DNA from: Runella aurantiaca
GTDB taxonomy: Bacteria; Bacteroidota; Bacteroidia; Cytophagales; Spirosomataceae
Reading direction: 5' to 3'
Assembly (NCBI RefSeq): GCF_003339505.1
Contig: NZ_QPIW01000033.1
Coordinates: forward strand, 16,615 to 80,614
Length of the DNA stretch: 64,000 bases
The first letter of the stretch is position 1. The number at the start of each line of letters is the position of its first letter. The notes below the pieces were generated by a model. The model made no database searches, was not told where the DNA came from, and worked only from the letters and a program-made list of their open reading frames with translations. Below, in pieces: positions 33,248 through 41,651 of the stretch. Position numbers and translations under genes: made by a program.

Positions 33248-36200
33248 TTACTCTTTTATTTCAAACGTATAATTTCCCGAAACCAACGGAATAATCACAC
33301 TTCCATTTTCTTGCTTCACGCCTTTCCATGTGGCAATACCTTTGCCGCTTTCCGTGATTTGAGCCGTGCTTTTTGCGGGTAAATACAAGGTAGCCGACGT
33401 GTTGGGCGGCACGGTGGTTTTATAAGTCCATTTGCCGTTTTCCCATTTCCATTCACTGCTGATTTTACCATAAACAGAATCATAATATCCTTTGGCAAAG
33501 GTCATTACTTTATCGGGGTCGGGGGTGGGTTTCAGGACAATTTGTTTGAATGCAACACTTTCGGGGTGGCGTTGAATGCCCAACGAATAATTGTACATCC
33601 ACGACGCCACGGCACCAAACGAATAGTGGTTGAAGGAGTTCATGCTGTTGTTGCCACCAAATCCGTTTTCGACGGTGTACGAGTTGAGGCGCTCCCAAAT
33701 CGAAGTTGCGCCGTTGACCACCGAATATAACCACGAAGGATAATTTCTTTGTTGCAACAATCGGTACGCCATGTCGTGGTTGCCATTTTCAGACAGGGCT
33801 TCGGATATGGAGGCCGTACCGATGAATCCCGTCATCAGTGAGTACTCAGGACGCTCAATGCCGCCATCGTCTTTGTTTTTTCGCTGAATGGCTTCGTTGA
33901 GGTACTTCACGGCGAAGGCTTTATTTTCTTCGTTGAATATCCCCAACGCCAACGGAATCGCATAAGATGCCTGCGTATCCATGAGTTGTCCTTTGTCGGA
34001 TTTTTGCTCAGCCTGTTGCTGCCCGGGAGGGCCCATGCGAGCCGCTCTTACGCCCGACTTGACGGTGCGGTGCGTGTTTTTATCAATGTACACCTCGTTA
34101 AACTTCGCTTTGACGGCGTTGTGCTGCGTCATAAAATTGGCCGCTTCTTCGGTTTTCCCCAGAATGGTCGCCACTTTCCCCATGATTTCTAAGTCGTAGG
34201 CATAATAGGCCATCCAGAAAAGCGTATTGTCATTTTTACCGTTTTCGGGACTCAACCAGTCGCCCAGCGGGCCTTCGTTCAGAATCCCCGTTGCCTTTTC
34301 GACTTTGGAGTCCAAAAACGCTACGTACTTTTTCATGGCGTCGTAATGCTCTTTTAGCAGTTGCACGTCGCCGTATTGTTGGTACGTTTCCCAAGCTACA
34401 ACGATGCCCGCGCTACCCCAGAGGGTTCCGCCAAAACCACCTCCCATGGGAGCTACGTCGGTAAAACGGCCGCTCTCGGCCTGCACGTCGCGCATGGCCA
34501 AGAGATGACGACGGAGAAACAAATCGGAATGGGTCAAATAAGTAGCGCTGCGCGAAAACACCGAAATATCGCCGCTCCAGCCCATGCGCTCGTTGCGGGC
34601 GGGGGTATCGGTAGGAATAGAAAGGAAATTGCTGCGCAACGACCACGTAATGTTTTGCCAAAGTTTATTGACCAACTCGTTGGAGGTTTCGTAACTTGAC
34701 GAAAGGCCCGTAATTGAACTGATGACCAAGCCTTTGACCGAAGCCGCAGAAACAGCTTGGTCGATGCCCGTGATTTCGACATAACGATAGCCGTGGAAAG
34801 TAAATCGTGGCTGAATGGTTTCATCGCCGCCTTTCAGAATGTAGGTATCTTGGGTAAGGGCGGCGCGGATGTTTTCCATCATCACCATTCCTTCATTGCC
34901 TTTATAATCAGGCAAATTCGGGTATTTTACTTCCGCGTATCGCAGAATAATTTCCTGTCCTTTTTTGCCGTTTTTGATTTGAATCTGCGGCACACCCACC
35001 ATGTTTTGGCCCATGTCGTACACAAACACCTTGGGTCTCACTTCTTCCACGCTGCGGGCCGTGAGGGTTTTGACGATGCTTGCATTGTCGCCCATTTGCC
35101 CGATGAGTTTGAAATCGTTGTACTCCAGCGACGACTTTCTACCCATCACATCGGTAAAAGTTCCCTTAAACGCGTTGCCATCCAGCGGCACTTCCACGGT
35201 CGATTTCCAGCCATTGTCGTTATATGAAGCCAGCGACCAATCTTTTATCAGGGCTTCTTTGCCCGCATCATAGACTTCCCCCTGGAAGAAACTTCCGTAG
35301 CGAACGGGTCCGTCAGTAAAAAGCTTCCAATCTGTAGGATTTGAGGTAATAATTTGCTCAGAACCATCGGAATACGTAATGACCAATTTACTCAAAAGCG
35401 ATTGGCGGTCGCCGAAAAAATTCCAGCTTTCACCGCTAAACGTGATGTTTCCGCTCCACCAACCCTCGCTCAACCAAGCTCCGATGGCGTTTTTGGTGCC
35501 CTGTTTCACCGAAGCCGTCACGTCGTAGGTTTGGTACATGTGGTTTTTGTTGTACTGCGTCAGGCCTGGATTGAAATAATCGTTGCTCACCCGCTGGCCG
35601 TTCAGATACATCTCATAAATCCCGCGTGCCGTTACGTACAAACGGGCGTTTTTGATGGATTTTGCCTGCGTCGCAAAGGTAGTCCTGAGCATTGGCGCCG
35701 CATTTTTGCTCGGATTAGCCAAAATCAGGGCATTACCTTTGATTTTATAAGCGCCATTTTCAACCGTCAGGTTAGGCGATTTGAAAATGCCCGAATAGGT
35801 AGTCGAACTAAGTTTTTCCGTAAATAAAGCGTTGGAAGGAAAACGGTAGTTTTTGACGCTTACTTCCGAAAATTGCGCCGTTTGATTGCTCCCAACCCCA
35901 AAACCAATATCGGCCAACATCGGAAAGCTAATGTAGTTGTTACCACTGCCCACGGGATTTAGGTTAATACCCCGCGCACCAAAGCCACCTCCCGCCGCTG
36001 GGCCGGTTGTTTTTTCTTTCAGTTTGTTATCGTTTTCTCTTCCATCAATGTACAGCTCAAACAACCCAAAATTACAGTCGGCAAATACCTTGTGCTTTTC
36101 GTATTTGTTGGCGTTATTGATGAGTTTTTGCGGAATCTCAAGGCTTTTAAACGGTACTTCTGCTTTGTCGTCGGGCGTGTAGCCTACCCGGTAAATATGC

Positions 36201-36868
36201 AATTTTGCTAATCCTTCGGGAGAATCATTTACGCCCGAAATGTCCAATTCAAACGCGATATAGCTTTGATTATCACCCGTTTCAACGCCCATTAGATTCA
36301 AGGCTTTTTTCATCAACCGCTTATCGTTTCCGCCAAACAAAAAAGACGCTTTGGTCGAATTCGTAGCTTTATCGAGCTGAATACCGTATTCAAATTTGAA
36401 TACCGACAGATAATGCGAATAAAACACCAAGTCATCCTCGCCGCCACCAATCCATCGTGCCCCCGACCAAGCAGAGATATTTGGGTTCATCAGGCCCGTT
36501 TCAAACCACGAACTGCTTGATACAGTAGCGTTTGCATTGTCCCAAACCGTCACTTTCCAAGTATAACGCGTGGTAGCTTTTAGCGGAGTGCCCGCGTATT
36601 CGATACCGTGCGAAATATCGGAGTTGACTTTTTTAGAATCCCAAACCACCTGATTATTGGCATCGGTCACCACGATTTGATAGGCTTTTTGCGCGTATCC
36701 TCGTTTGGAATCTAAGGCCTTCATTTGCCAACTAAAATGCGGATTAGCAATGTCAATCCCCAAAGGTTTTTCCTGATAATCCACGCTTAAATTGACGATG
36801 GACACACCCGCAAAAACGGGAGCAATCAGGGCGGTCAGCAATAAGAGAATAAAGGAGAATTTCTTCAT
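33248..36868 (-). CDS. GH78 alpha-L-rhamnosidase, exported
   Basis: Releases terminal L-rhamnose from glycans or flavonoid glycosides. Signal peptide (ends VFAG); Ig-like N-terminal domain (about 25-130, VDYQEKPLGIDIANPHFSWQM); an extra concanavalin-like insertion (about 150-345); rhamnosidase beta domains (about 400-640); (alpha/alpha)6 catalytic domain (about 710-1110) with RNERMGWSGD, where E760 is the general-acid candidate and D767 is conserved; and C-terminal sheet. At 1206 aa it is longer than most GH78 proteins because of the insertion. A duplicate of its last 30 codons lies at 30217. Two inverted repeats upstream (36925-36950, 36987-37009) may be operators. Confidence 0.93.
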   Translation of the reverse strand: MKKFSFILLLLTALIAPVFAGVSIVNLSVDYQEKPLGIDIANPHFSWQMKALDSKRGYAQKAYQIVVTDANNQVVWDSKKVNSDISHGIEYAGTPLKATTRYTWKVTVWDNANATVSSSSWFETGLMNPNISAWSGARWIGGGEDDLVFYSHYLSVFKFEYGIQLDKATNSTKASFLFGGNDKRLMKKALNLMGVETGDNQSYIAFELDISGVNDSPEGLAKLHIYRVGYTPDDKAEVPFKSLEIPQKLINNANKYEKHKVFADCNFGLFELYIDGRENDNKLKEKTTGPAAGGGFGARGINLNPVGSGNNYISFPMLADIGFGVGSNQTAQFSEVSVKNYRFPSNALFTEKLSSTTYSGIFKSPNLTVENGAYKIKGNALILANPSKNAAPMLRTTFATQAKSIKNARLYVTARGIYEMYLNGQRVSNDYFNPGLTQYNKNHMYQTYDVTASVKQGTKNAIGAWLSEGWWSGNITFSGESWNFFGDRQSLLSKLVITYSDGSEQIITSNPTDWKLFTDGPVRYGSFFQGEVYDAGKEALIKDWSLASYNDNGWKSTVEVPLDGNAFKGTFTDVMGRKSSLEYNDFKLIGQMGDNASIVKTLTARSVEEVRPKVFVYDMGQNMVGVPQIQIKNGKKGQEIILRYAEVKYPNLPDYKGNEGMVMMENIRAALTQDTYILKGGDETIQPRFTFHGYRYVEITGIDQAVSAASVKGLVISSITGLSSSYETSNELVNKLWQNITWSLRSNFLSIPTDTPARNERMGWSGDISVFSRSATYLTHSDLFLRRHLLAMRDVQAESGRFTDVAPMGGGFGGTLWGSAGIVVAWETYQQYGDVQLLKEHYDAMKKYVAFLDSKVEKATGILNEGPLGDWLSPENGKNDNTLFWMAYYAYDLEIMGKVATILGKTEEAANFMTQHNAVKAKFNEVYIDKNTHRTVKSGVRAARMGPPGQQQAEQKSDKGQLMDTQASYAIPLALGIFNEENKAFAVKYLNEAIQRKNKDDGGIERPEYSLMTGFIGTASISEALSENGNHDMAYRLLQQRNYPSWLYSVVNGATSIWERLNSYTVENGFGGNNSMNSFNHYSFGAVASWMYNYSLGIQRHPESVAFKQIVLKPTPDPDKVMTFAKGYYDSVYGKISSEWKWENGKWTYKTTVPPNTSATLYLPAKSTAQITESGKGIATWKGVKQENGSVIIPLVSGNYTFEIKE

Positions 36869-36924
36869 AGGTTTTAGATGATTTCAGAGATGAGAAGGGC
36901 GTTATCAATGAGTAGATGGGACAG

Positions 36925-36950
36925 TATTCTTTTGTAAGTTCAAAAGAATA
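36925..36950. promoter_or_regulatory. Perfect 10-bp inverted repeat upstream of GH78
   Basis: TATTCTTTTG-N6-CAAAAGAATA, 57 bp from the GH78 start; candidate operator. Confidence 0.5.
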
Positions 36951-36986
36951 ACAATTTTATACTATCCGTATCCTGTACAATCCCAC

Positions 36987-37009
36987 TATTGACTCATCGT
37001 GAGACAATA
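36987..37009. promoter_or_regulatory. Candidate NUDIX-regulator-type operator upstream of GH78
   Basis: TATTGACTCA-tcg-TGAGACAATA, a TATTG-N13-CAATA dyad with one mismatch between the arms. The palindromes at 44614-44643 and 53583-53607 have the same ends and nearly the same spacing. Confidence 0.5.
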
Positions 37010-37105
37010 AAAGAGAGCAACTTCAGAAAATGAGTTTGTCTGTGTATTTTTCACTATTCAATGATTTTTCTCGTATTTTAGTGAAAAATAAAGATTACAA
37101 GAGGT

Positions 37106-37486
37106 ATGAACTCTTCCGTTACAACACTTTTTCACGAGGCAGAACGCTTAGACAATCGTTCATTAGATGCCTTTATTGACGATATTCTTTCGTTGCGTAT
37201 TCGGCGTGAAACTCCTGATAAACAGAAAGAAGAGGCTATGTTGTTGAAAAAAATAAACAGAAGCCTACCTATTGAACAAATACAACGTTTTAGAGTGTTA
37301 AACCAAAAACGCTTGGAAGATGATATTTCAGAGCCAGAGTATGCTGAATTGCTTATTTTACTCCATAAAATTGAAAAGCTGAATGTGAGCCGTCTCAAAT
37401 ATTTAACCTCACTTGCCCGATTGCGTAAGGTTTCTGTCCGCGAATTGATGAATCAATTAGGTATTTCAAACTCCCTGAATGGCTAA
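37106..37486 (+). CDS. Small helical protein paired with an HNH nuclease
   Basis: Not recognised. 126 aa, highly charged and probably all-helical (HEAERLDNRSLDAFIDDILSLRIRR; coiled-coil-like 45-95). No signal or membrane segment. Its last codons overlap the start of the HNH gene by 8 bp, so the two are translationally coupled and likely act together. It may be a partner or inhibitor of the nuclease; that is inference from arrangement only. Confidence 0.65.
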   Translation: MNSSVTTLFHEAERLDNRSLDAFIDDILSLRIRRETPDKQKEEAMLLKKINRSLPIEQIQRFRVLNQKRLEDDISEPEYAELLILLHKIEKLNVSRLKYLTSLARLRKVSVRELMNQLGISNSLNG

Positions 37487-37904
37487 ATTTTATATTTCAT
37501 CAAGTATCAAACAGGCCATTTTTGCAAGAGCGCAGGGTTATTGCGAGTATTGTAAAAGTTCTGCTGACTTTACCACAGAACCATTTTCCATTGAGCATAT
37601 CCTGCCGCTTTCTAAAAATGGCTCAAATGATTTTCTTAATTTGGCATTGGCCTGCCTCGGATGCAATATTATCAAATCTGACAAAACTGAATTTATTGAC
37701 CCTGTTTCATTACAAGTTTCCTCCTTGTTCAATCCACGTACAATGTTGTGGGGTAATCATTTTATATGGGATGACACATTGACTTCAATTATTGGCAAAA
37801 CAGCTATCGGGCGAGCAACTATCGAAGCTTTAAAACTGAATCGCCGGCCATTAATAAACCTTAGACGCGCCCTAATCGCCATCGGCGAACATCCTCCTAA
37901 ATAA
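37479..37904 (+). CDS. HNH endonuclease
   Basis: 141 aa with a zinc-stabilised HNH motif: C22-x2-C25 (YCEYCKS), H40 (SIEHILPLSKNGSND), N54 and C59-x2-C62-N63 (ACLGCN). All key residues are present, so it is probably an active DNA nickase or nuclease; substrate unknown. It overlaps the preceding small gene by 8 bp. The pair is A+T-richer than the GH78 gene and has no sugar-related partner, suggesting a mobile or defence cargo. Confidence 0.88.
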   Translation: MAKFYISSSIKQAIFARAQGYCEYCKSSADFTTEPFSIEHILPLSKNGSNDFLNLALACLGCNIIKSDKTEFIDPVSLQVSSLFNPRTMLWGNHFIWDDTLTSIIGKTAIGRATIEALKLNRRPLINLRRALIAIGEHPPK

Positions 37905-37963
37905 CGCTACAAATAGTACGCCGCGCTGCGACTTATGTTTATCCTCCTTCTATTTCACATAGG

Positions 37964-38833
37964 TTAGTCTTTATCCTCATATGACACAAACTCATAGGTA
38001 GCGTCGCCACCGGATACATTAAATTTCAAAAAACCCCTTGAACCATGTGTATTACCGCGCCAAGATGGTCGTCCAGCGATGGATCCACCAGTTATGTAGT
38101 GGGTTTTTCCCGCTATATTTAAGTCCTCAAACCAGTGAATGTGTCCTTGAAGAACAAACTTGAGGTTATGGTCTTTAAAAAGGGTTAAGACTTCGTTACG
38201 GTTAGAAACTGGGGGCTGAGAGAGATAGCCGTTTTGAGGAGGATGCAGGTCATGATAAGTTGTAACCAAAGGAATATGGGCCACCACCACCACGGGTGTT
38301 TCGGGTTTTACGGAACTGAGATCGTTTTTTATCCACTTTAACTGACCTTCATCCACTCTCCCAATATACTTATAGTTATCTACATCCAGAACGTTTAAGA
38401 CAATGAAATGCCATCCTTTGTGGTCAAATGAATAGTAGGGGTCACCAAAATATCGCTTGAACATGCCCAGTTTATAGTCGGGATGTGAGGAATCCTCTGG
38501 GCTTTCCTCATATATGCCAAAGAGGTCGTGGTTTCCTACGCAATTGTAAACCGGAACTTTAAATCTACGGGTCTGACTGAGGTAATAGGTAAAAAGAGAA
38601 TCTCCTTTTGCTCGATTCCCCCGCATAATATCAAAAATCTGGTCTCCTCCTGAAAGTACAAAGTCAGGTTTTATTTGCTCTATTCGTTGTACTACTTTAT
38701 TGAATGCTTTTTCTACAACGGGGTCGGGGCGCAAATGCATATCAGTCATAAAAACGAAGGAAAAGTTTCCGTTTTGAGCCAAAACTGTTTCTACACTGAG
38801 ACAGTAAAACAAAACAAGTAGAAGGTGCTTCAT
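37964..38833 (-). CDS. Exported calcineurin-like metallophosphoesterase
   Basis: Signal peptide (ends VLAQN) then all five metallophosphoesterase blocks: TDMHLRP, SGGDQ, VGNHD, VVVAHIP and LQGHIHW. 289 aa, single domain. The natural phosphoester is unknown; such exported enzymes often act on nucleotides or phosphorylated glycans. It lies alone between the HNH gene and the molybdoenzyme operon, with a hairpin at 38922-38957 separating it from the latter. Confidence 0.88.
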   Translation of the reverse strand: MKHLLLVLFYCLSVETVLAQNGNFSFVFMTDMHLRPDPVVEKAFNKVVQRIEQIKPDFVLSGGDQIFDIMRGNRAKGDSLFTYYLSQTRRFKVPVYNCVGNHDLFGIYEESPEDSSHPDYKLGMFKRYFGDPYYSFDHKGWHFIVLNVLDVDNYKYIGRVDEGQLKWIKNDLSSVKPETPVVVVAHIPLVTTYHDLHPPQNGYLSQPPVSNRNEVLTLFKDHNLKFVLQGHIHWFEDLNIAGKTHYITGGSIAGRPSWRGNTHGSRGFLKFNVSGGDATYEFVSYEDKD

Positions 38834-38921
38834 TATGAAAATACGATTTTTAAAGGTATAACTTAAAAAAGCACTGTTCAGGCTATGGCGTTAGATAAAT
38901 AAAAGAGATACAATCAAACCC

Positions 38922-38957
38922 CTCTGAAGTTGGTGAAAAACACCAACTTCGGCAGAG
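38922..38957 (-). terminator. Terminator hairpin after the molybdoenzyme operon
   Basis: GAAGTTGGTG / CACCAACTTC with an A5 loop (plus strand), extended by CTCTG / CAGAG across a two-base bulge. It lies 13 bp beyond the stop of the molybdenum subunit gene. Confidence 0.6.
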
Positions 38958-38969
38958 ACTCTAACTGCT

Positions 38970-41099
38970 TTACCCAAGCTTCACTCCTTTCATCACCTCT
39001 TCCTTCATAAAGGGCTGATTGTAAAGCCGTTTTCCCGTGGCTTTAAAGAAGGCATTGGCCAAAGCCGCCGCTGCTGGCGGCAGGGCGGGCTCTCCGAGTC
39101 CCGTCGGATTGATGGCGCTGTCTACAAAATATACCTCTATGTCGGGGATTTCTTTCATGCGTATCAGGCGGTAGGTGTCGAAGTTTTTTTGGTCGGGTAC
39201 GCCGTCTTTGAGGGTTACTTCACCGTACAAGGCGTGTCCCAAACCGTCAATGATACCTCCTTTTACCTGTTGGTACGCACCGCTTAGGTTCACAACTACC
39301 CCACAATCTACCGCTGCGTACATTTTAAGCAATACGGGATTCCCATTCTGCATTTCAATCTCAGCCACCTGCGCGATGTACGAGCCGTGCGAAAAATAAG
39401 CACTGAACCCTTGGAATACCTTTTTGTTTTTGCCCCAACCTGATTTTTCCTCTACCAATTCGATTACGCCTTTCATGCGGTCAATATCATATTTTACCGC
39501 TCCAGTGGGCGATTTTTTGGCTTTATCAAGGTACGCCAGTCGGTATTCGATAGGGTCGCGGTTGGCGGCCGTGGCGATTTCATCAAAAAAAGATTGCTCA
39601 GCAAATCCCAGAAAATTCTCAGAAGGTGCCCGCCACGGACTCGTCGTTACGGGGGATTTATGGTCGATGGAATCCACCAAAAAATTAGGCACGGCTCCAG
39701 CGGGAAAATGATCAGGACGGGTGCTATTGCCAGAGTTGACGCCCACCCCGCGCATTCTATACCCAATCCAATTGCCCTCAGCATCCAGTGCCGCCTGAAA
39801 ACGATAGCGCATCGCGGGTCGGTATTGGCCGCCTCGCATGTCGTCTTCCCGCGTCCACATTACTTTGACGGGCGCTTTCAAGAGGCTTGACAACTCGGCC
39901 GCTTCCATCGAATAGTCGGAGCGCTGCCTACGTCCGAAGCCGCCTCCCATGCGCGTCATTTCCAGCGTAATCTTCTCAAGTTCAACGCCTAACAATTTAG
40001 CAACATTCTTTCGGGTGTCTTCGGGCAATTGGGCAGGGCCAATCAATTCCACGCCATCCGAACGCACATGGGCAAAGAAATTCATCGGCTCCATGCAGGC
40101 ATGGGATAAAAAAGGCGCTTGGTACTCCCGCGTAATTACCTTGGCGGCGGTTTTAAAGACGGCCTCCACATCGCCGTCTTTACGCGAGGGTTTTACTTCT
40201 GCTTTATCCAACAGTTGTTTCATCAAACGGTCATGGTCGGCCGTACTTTCGACCGCACCGTCTGGCTCGTATTCAACTTTCAGTAATTTCCGGGCTTTGG
40301 TTACCTGCCACGTAGATTTGCCCAAAACCGCCACTTTGTCTTTAAAAATAACCACATCGACAATGCCTGGCATGGCCTTGGCCGCAGTCACATCTGCTGA
40401 TTTTATTTTTGTCCCAAACGGAGGACGTTCAATCATGGCCAGCAACATTCCTTCACGGTAGACGTCCAAACCATACAACGGCTTGCCCGTAATCATCTCC
40501 GCATTGTCGACGTTGTGAATGGGCTTACCAATCAATTTATAGTCTTTTTTCGCTTTGAATTTCACTTCTGTCGGAACCGCCATCGTAGCCGCTTCCGTGG
40601 CCAATGCCCCGTAGTTGAGCTTACGACCAGTTTCTTTATGCAACACAAACCCGTTTTCGGTGGTCAACGTTGCCGAAGAAACATTCCAGCGTTTGGCGGC
40701 CGCTTCCATCAACATCAGTCGGGCGGTAGCTCCAGCTTTGCGCAGTCGGTCCCATGAATGCTGCATGGCACCGCTTCCTGCGGTGGCCTGACGGTTGAAT
40801 TTTTGCGTATCCAAATTGGCCTGTACCACTTTCACATTTTTCCAATCGGCATCCAGTTCTTCGGCCACAATCATCGGAAAAGACGTTTTGATGTTTTGTC
40901 CCACCTCGGGATTGGGTGACAAAATGGTAATTACATTATCGGGAGAAATGGAAAGGTAACTGTTAAACGACACCTCCCCTGCGGCACTTTCTGTGAGTGG
41001 AGCCGTCAGCGCGTCGGTCCAGCGAAAACTCAGCAAAAACCCGCCTCCCGCCATGACGGAGGCTTTTATAAAATCTCTTCTGGTTGATTTCATTGACAT
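38970..41099 (-). CDS. Molybdopterin-binding subunit of a xanthine-oxidase-family dehydrogenase (IorB-like)
   Basis: Periplasmic hydroxylase or dehydrogenase subunit. Tat signal with RRDFIK (residues 7-12). Long fused Mo-binding domains as in isoquinoline 1-oxidoreductase and membrane-bound aldehyde dehydrogenases: HACMEPMNFFAHV, MGGGFGRRQRSDYSMEAA, SPWRAPSENFLGFAEQSFFDE, and the active-site Glu motif GLGEPALPPAAAAL near residue 665. No FAD subunit is encoded, so electrons probably pass to a cytochrome. It starts 9 bp after the [2Fe-2S] subunit. Substrate could be an aldehyde, aldose or N-heterocycle. Position downstream of a GH2 gene suggests oxidation of a released sugar or aglycone, by inference. 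Confidence 0.9.
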   Translation of the reverse strand: MSMKSTRRDFIKASVMAGGGFLLSFRWTDALTAPLTESAAGEVSFNSYLSISPDNVITILSPNPEVGQNIKTSFPMIVAEELDADWKNVKVVQANLDTQKFNRQATAGSGAMQHSWDRLRKAGATARLMLMEAAAKRWNVSSATLTTENGFVLHKETGRKLNYGALATEAATMAVPTEVKFKAKKDYKLIGKPIHNVDNAEMITGKPLYGLDVYREGMLLAMIERPPFGTKIKSADVTAAKAMPGIVDVVIFKDKVAVLGKSTWQVTKARKLLKVEYEPDGAVESTADHDRLMKQLLDKAEVKPSRKDGDVEAVFKTAAKVITREYQAPFLSHACMEPMNFFAHVRSDGVELIGPAQLPEDTRKNVAKLLGVELEKITLEMTRMGGGFGRRQRSDYSMEAAELSSLLKAPVKVMWTREDDMRGGQYRPAMRYRFQAALDAEGNWIGYRMRGVGVNSGNSTRPDHFPAGAVPNFLVDSIDHKSPVTTSPWRAPSENFLGFAEQSFFDEIATAANRDPIEYRLAYLDKAKKSPTGAVKYDIDRMKGVIELVEEKSGWGKNKKVFQGFSAYFSHGSYIAQVAEIEMQNGNPVLLKMYAAVDCGVVVNLSGAYQQVKGGIIDGLGHALYGEVTLKDGVPDQKNFDTYRLIRMKEIPDIEVYFVDSAINPTGLGEPALPPAAAALANAFFKATGKRLYNQPFMKEEVMKGVKLG

Positions 41100-41108
41100 G
41101 ATGTGTGG

Positions 41109-41570
41109 TTATTTGCGTTTGGTGGCGGCAAGGGCAACGGCTTCACGGATACGGTGATAGGTTCCACAACGGCAGATGTTGCCGTTCATGGCTTCTTCAA
41201 TTTGTTCGGAAGATGGTTTGGAATTTTTGCTGAGAAATGCCGCCGCAGTCATCATCTGACCCGCTTGGCAATACCCGCACTGAGGAACGTCCAGCTCAGA
41301 CCAAGCTTTTTGGACGGGGTGCTCGCCGTGGGCCGACAGCCCTTCGATAGTAGTAATTTTTTTGGTTCCAATCGCCGAAACCGGCAACACGCAGGAACGC
41401 ACGGCTGTGCCATTCAAATGCACGGTACAGGCTCCGCACTGCGCTATGCCGCAACCATACTTGGTGCCTACCAAACCAAGATTATCGCGGAGTACCCACA
41501 ACAACGGAGTGTCTTCTTCGACATCCACTCGGTAGTTTTTGTTATTGATTTGTAAGGTGTAGTTAGCCAT
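41109..41570 (-). CDS. [2Fe-2S] subunit of the same molybdenum dehydrogenase (IorA-like)
   Basis: 153 aa with both iron-sulfur sites intact: plant-type cluster C40, C45, C48, C60 and C-terminal cluster C98, C101, C133, C135 ([10 protein letters not shown]...CRCGTY). It has no signal peptide of its own, so it is expected to be exported by riding with the Tat-tagged large subunit. It precedes the large subunit by 9 bp and follows the GH2 gene by 81 bp on the same strand. Confidence 0.93.
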   Translation of the reverse strand: MANYTLQINNKNYRVDVEEDTPLLWVLRDNLGLVGTKYGCGIAQCGACTVHLNGTAVRSCVLPVSAIGTKKITTIEGLSAHGEHPVQKAWSELDVPQCGYCQAGQMMTAAAFLSKNSKPSSEQIEEAMNGNICRCGTYHRIREAVALAATKRK

Positions 41571-41651
41571 TTTACGGTCACGTTCTCGGTTTGACTTTAA
41601 TTTATAAAAAAGCCAGTAAACCGAGATATATACCGTAAAGGCTACCTATTC

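Noticed and set aside
34757..35227. 156-aa plus-strand open frame, and a second frame at 35354-35827
   Set aside because: Both antisense to the GH78 gene, whose domains are continuous on the other strand.
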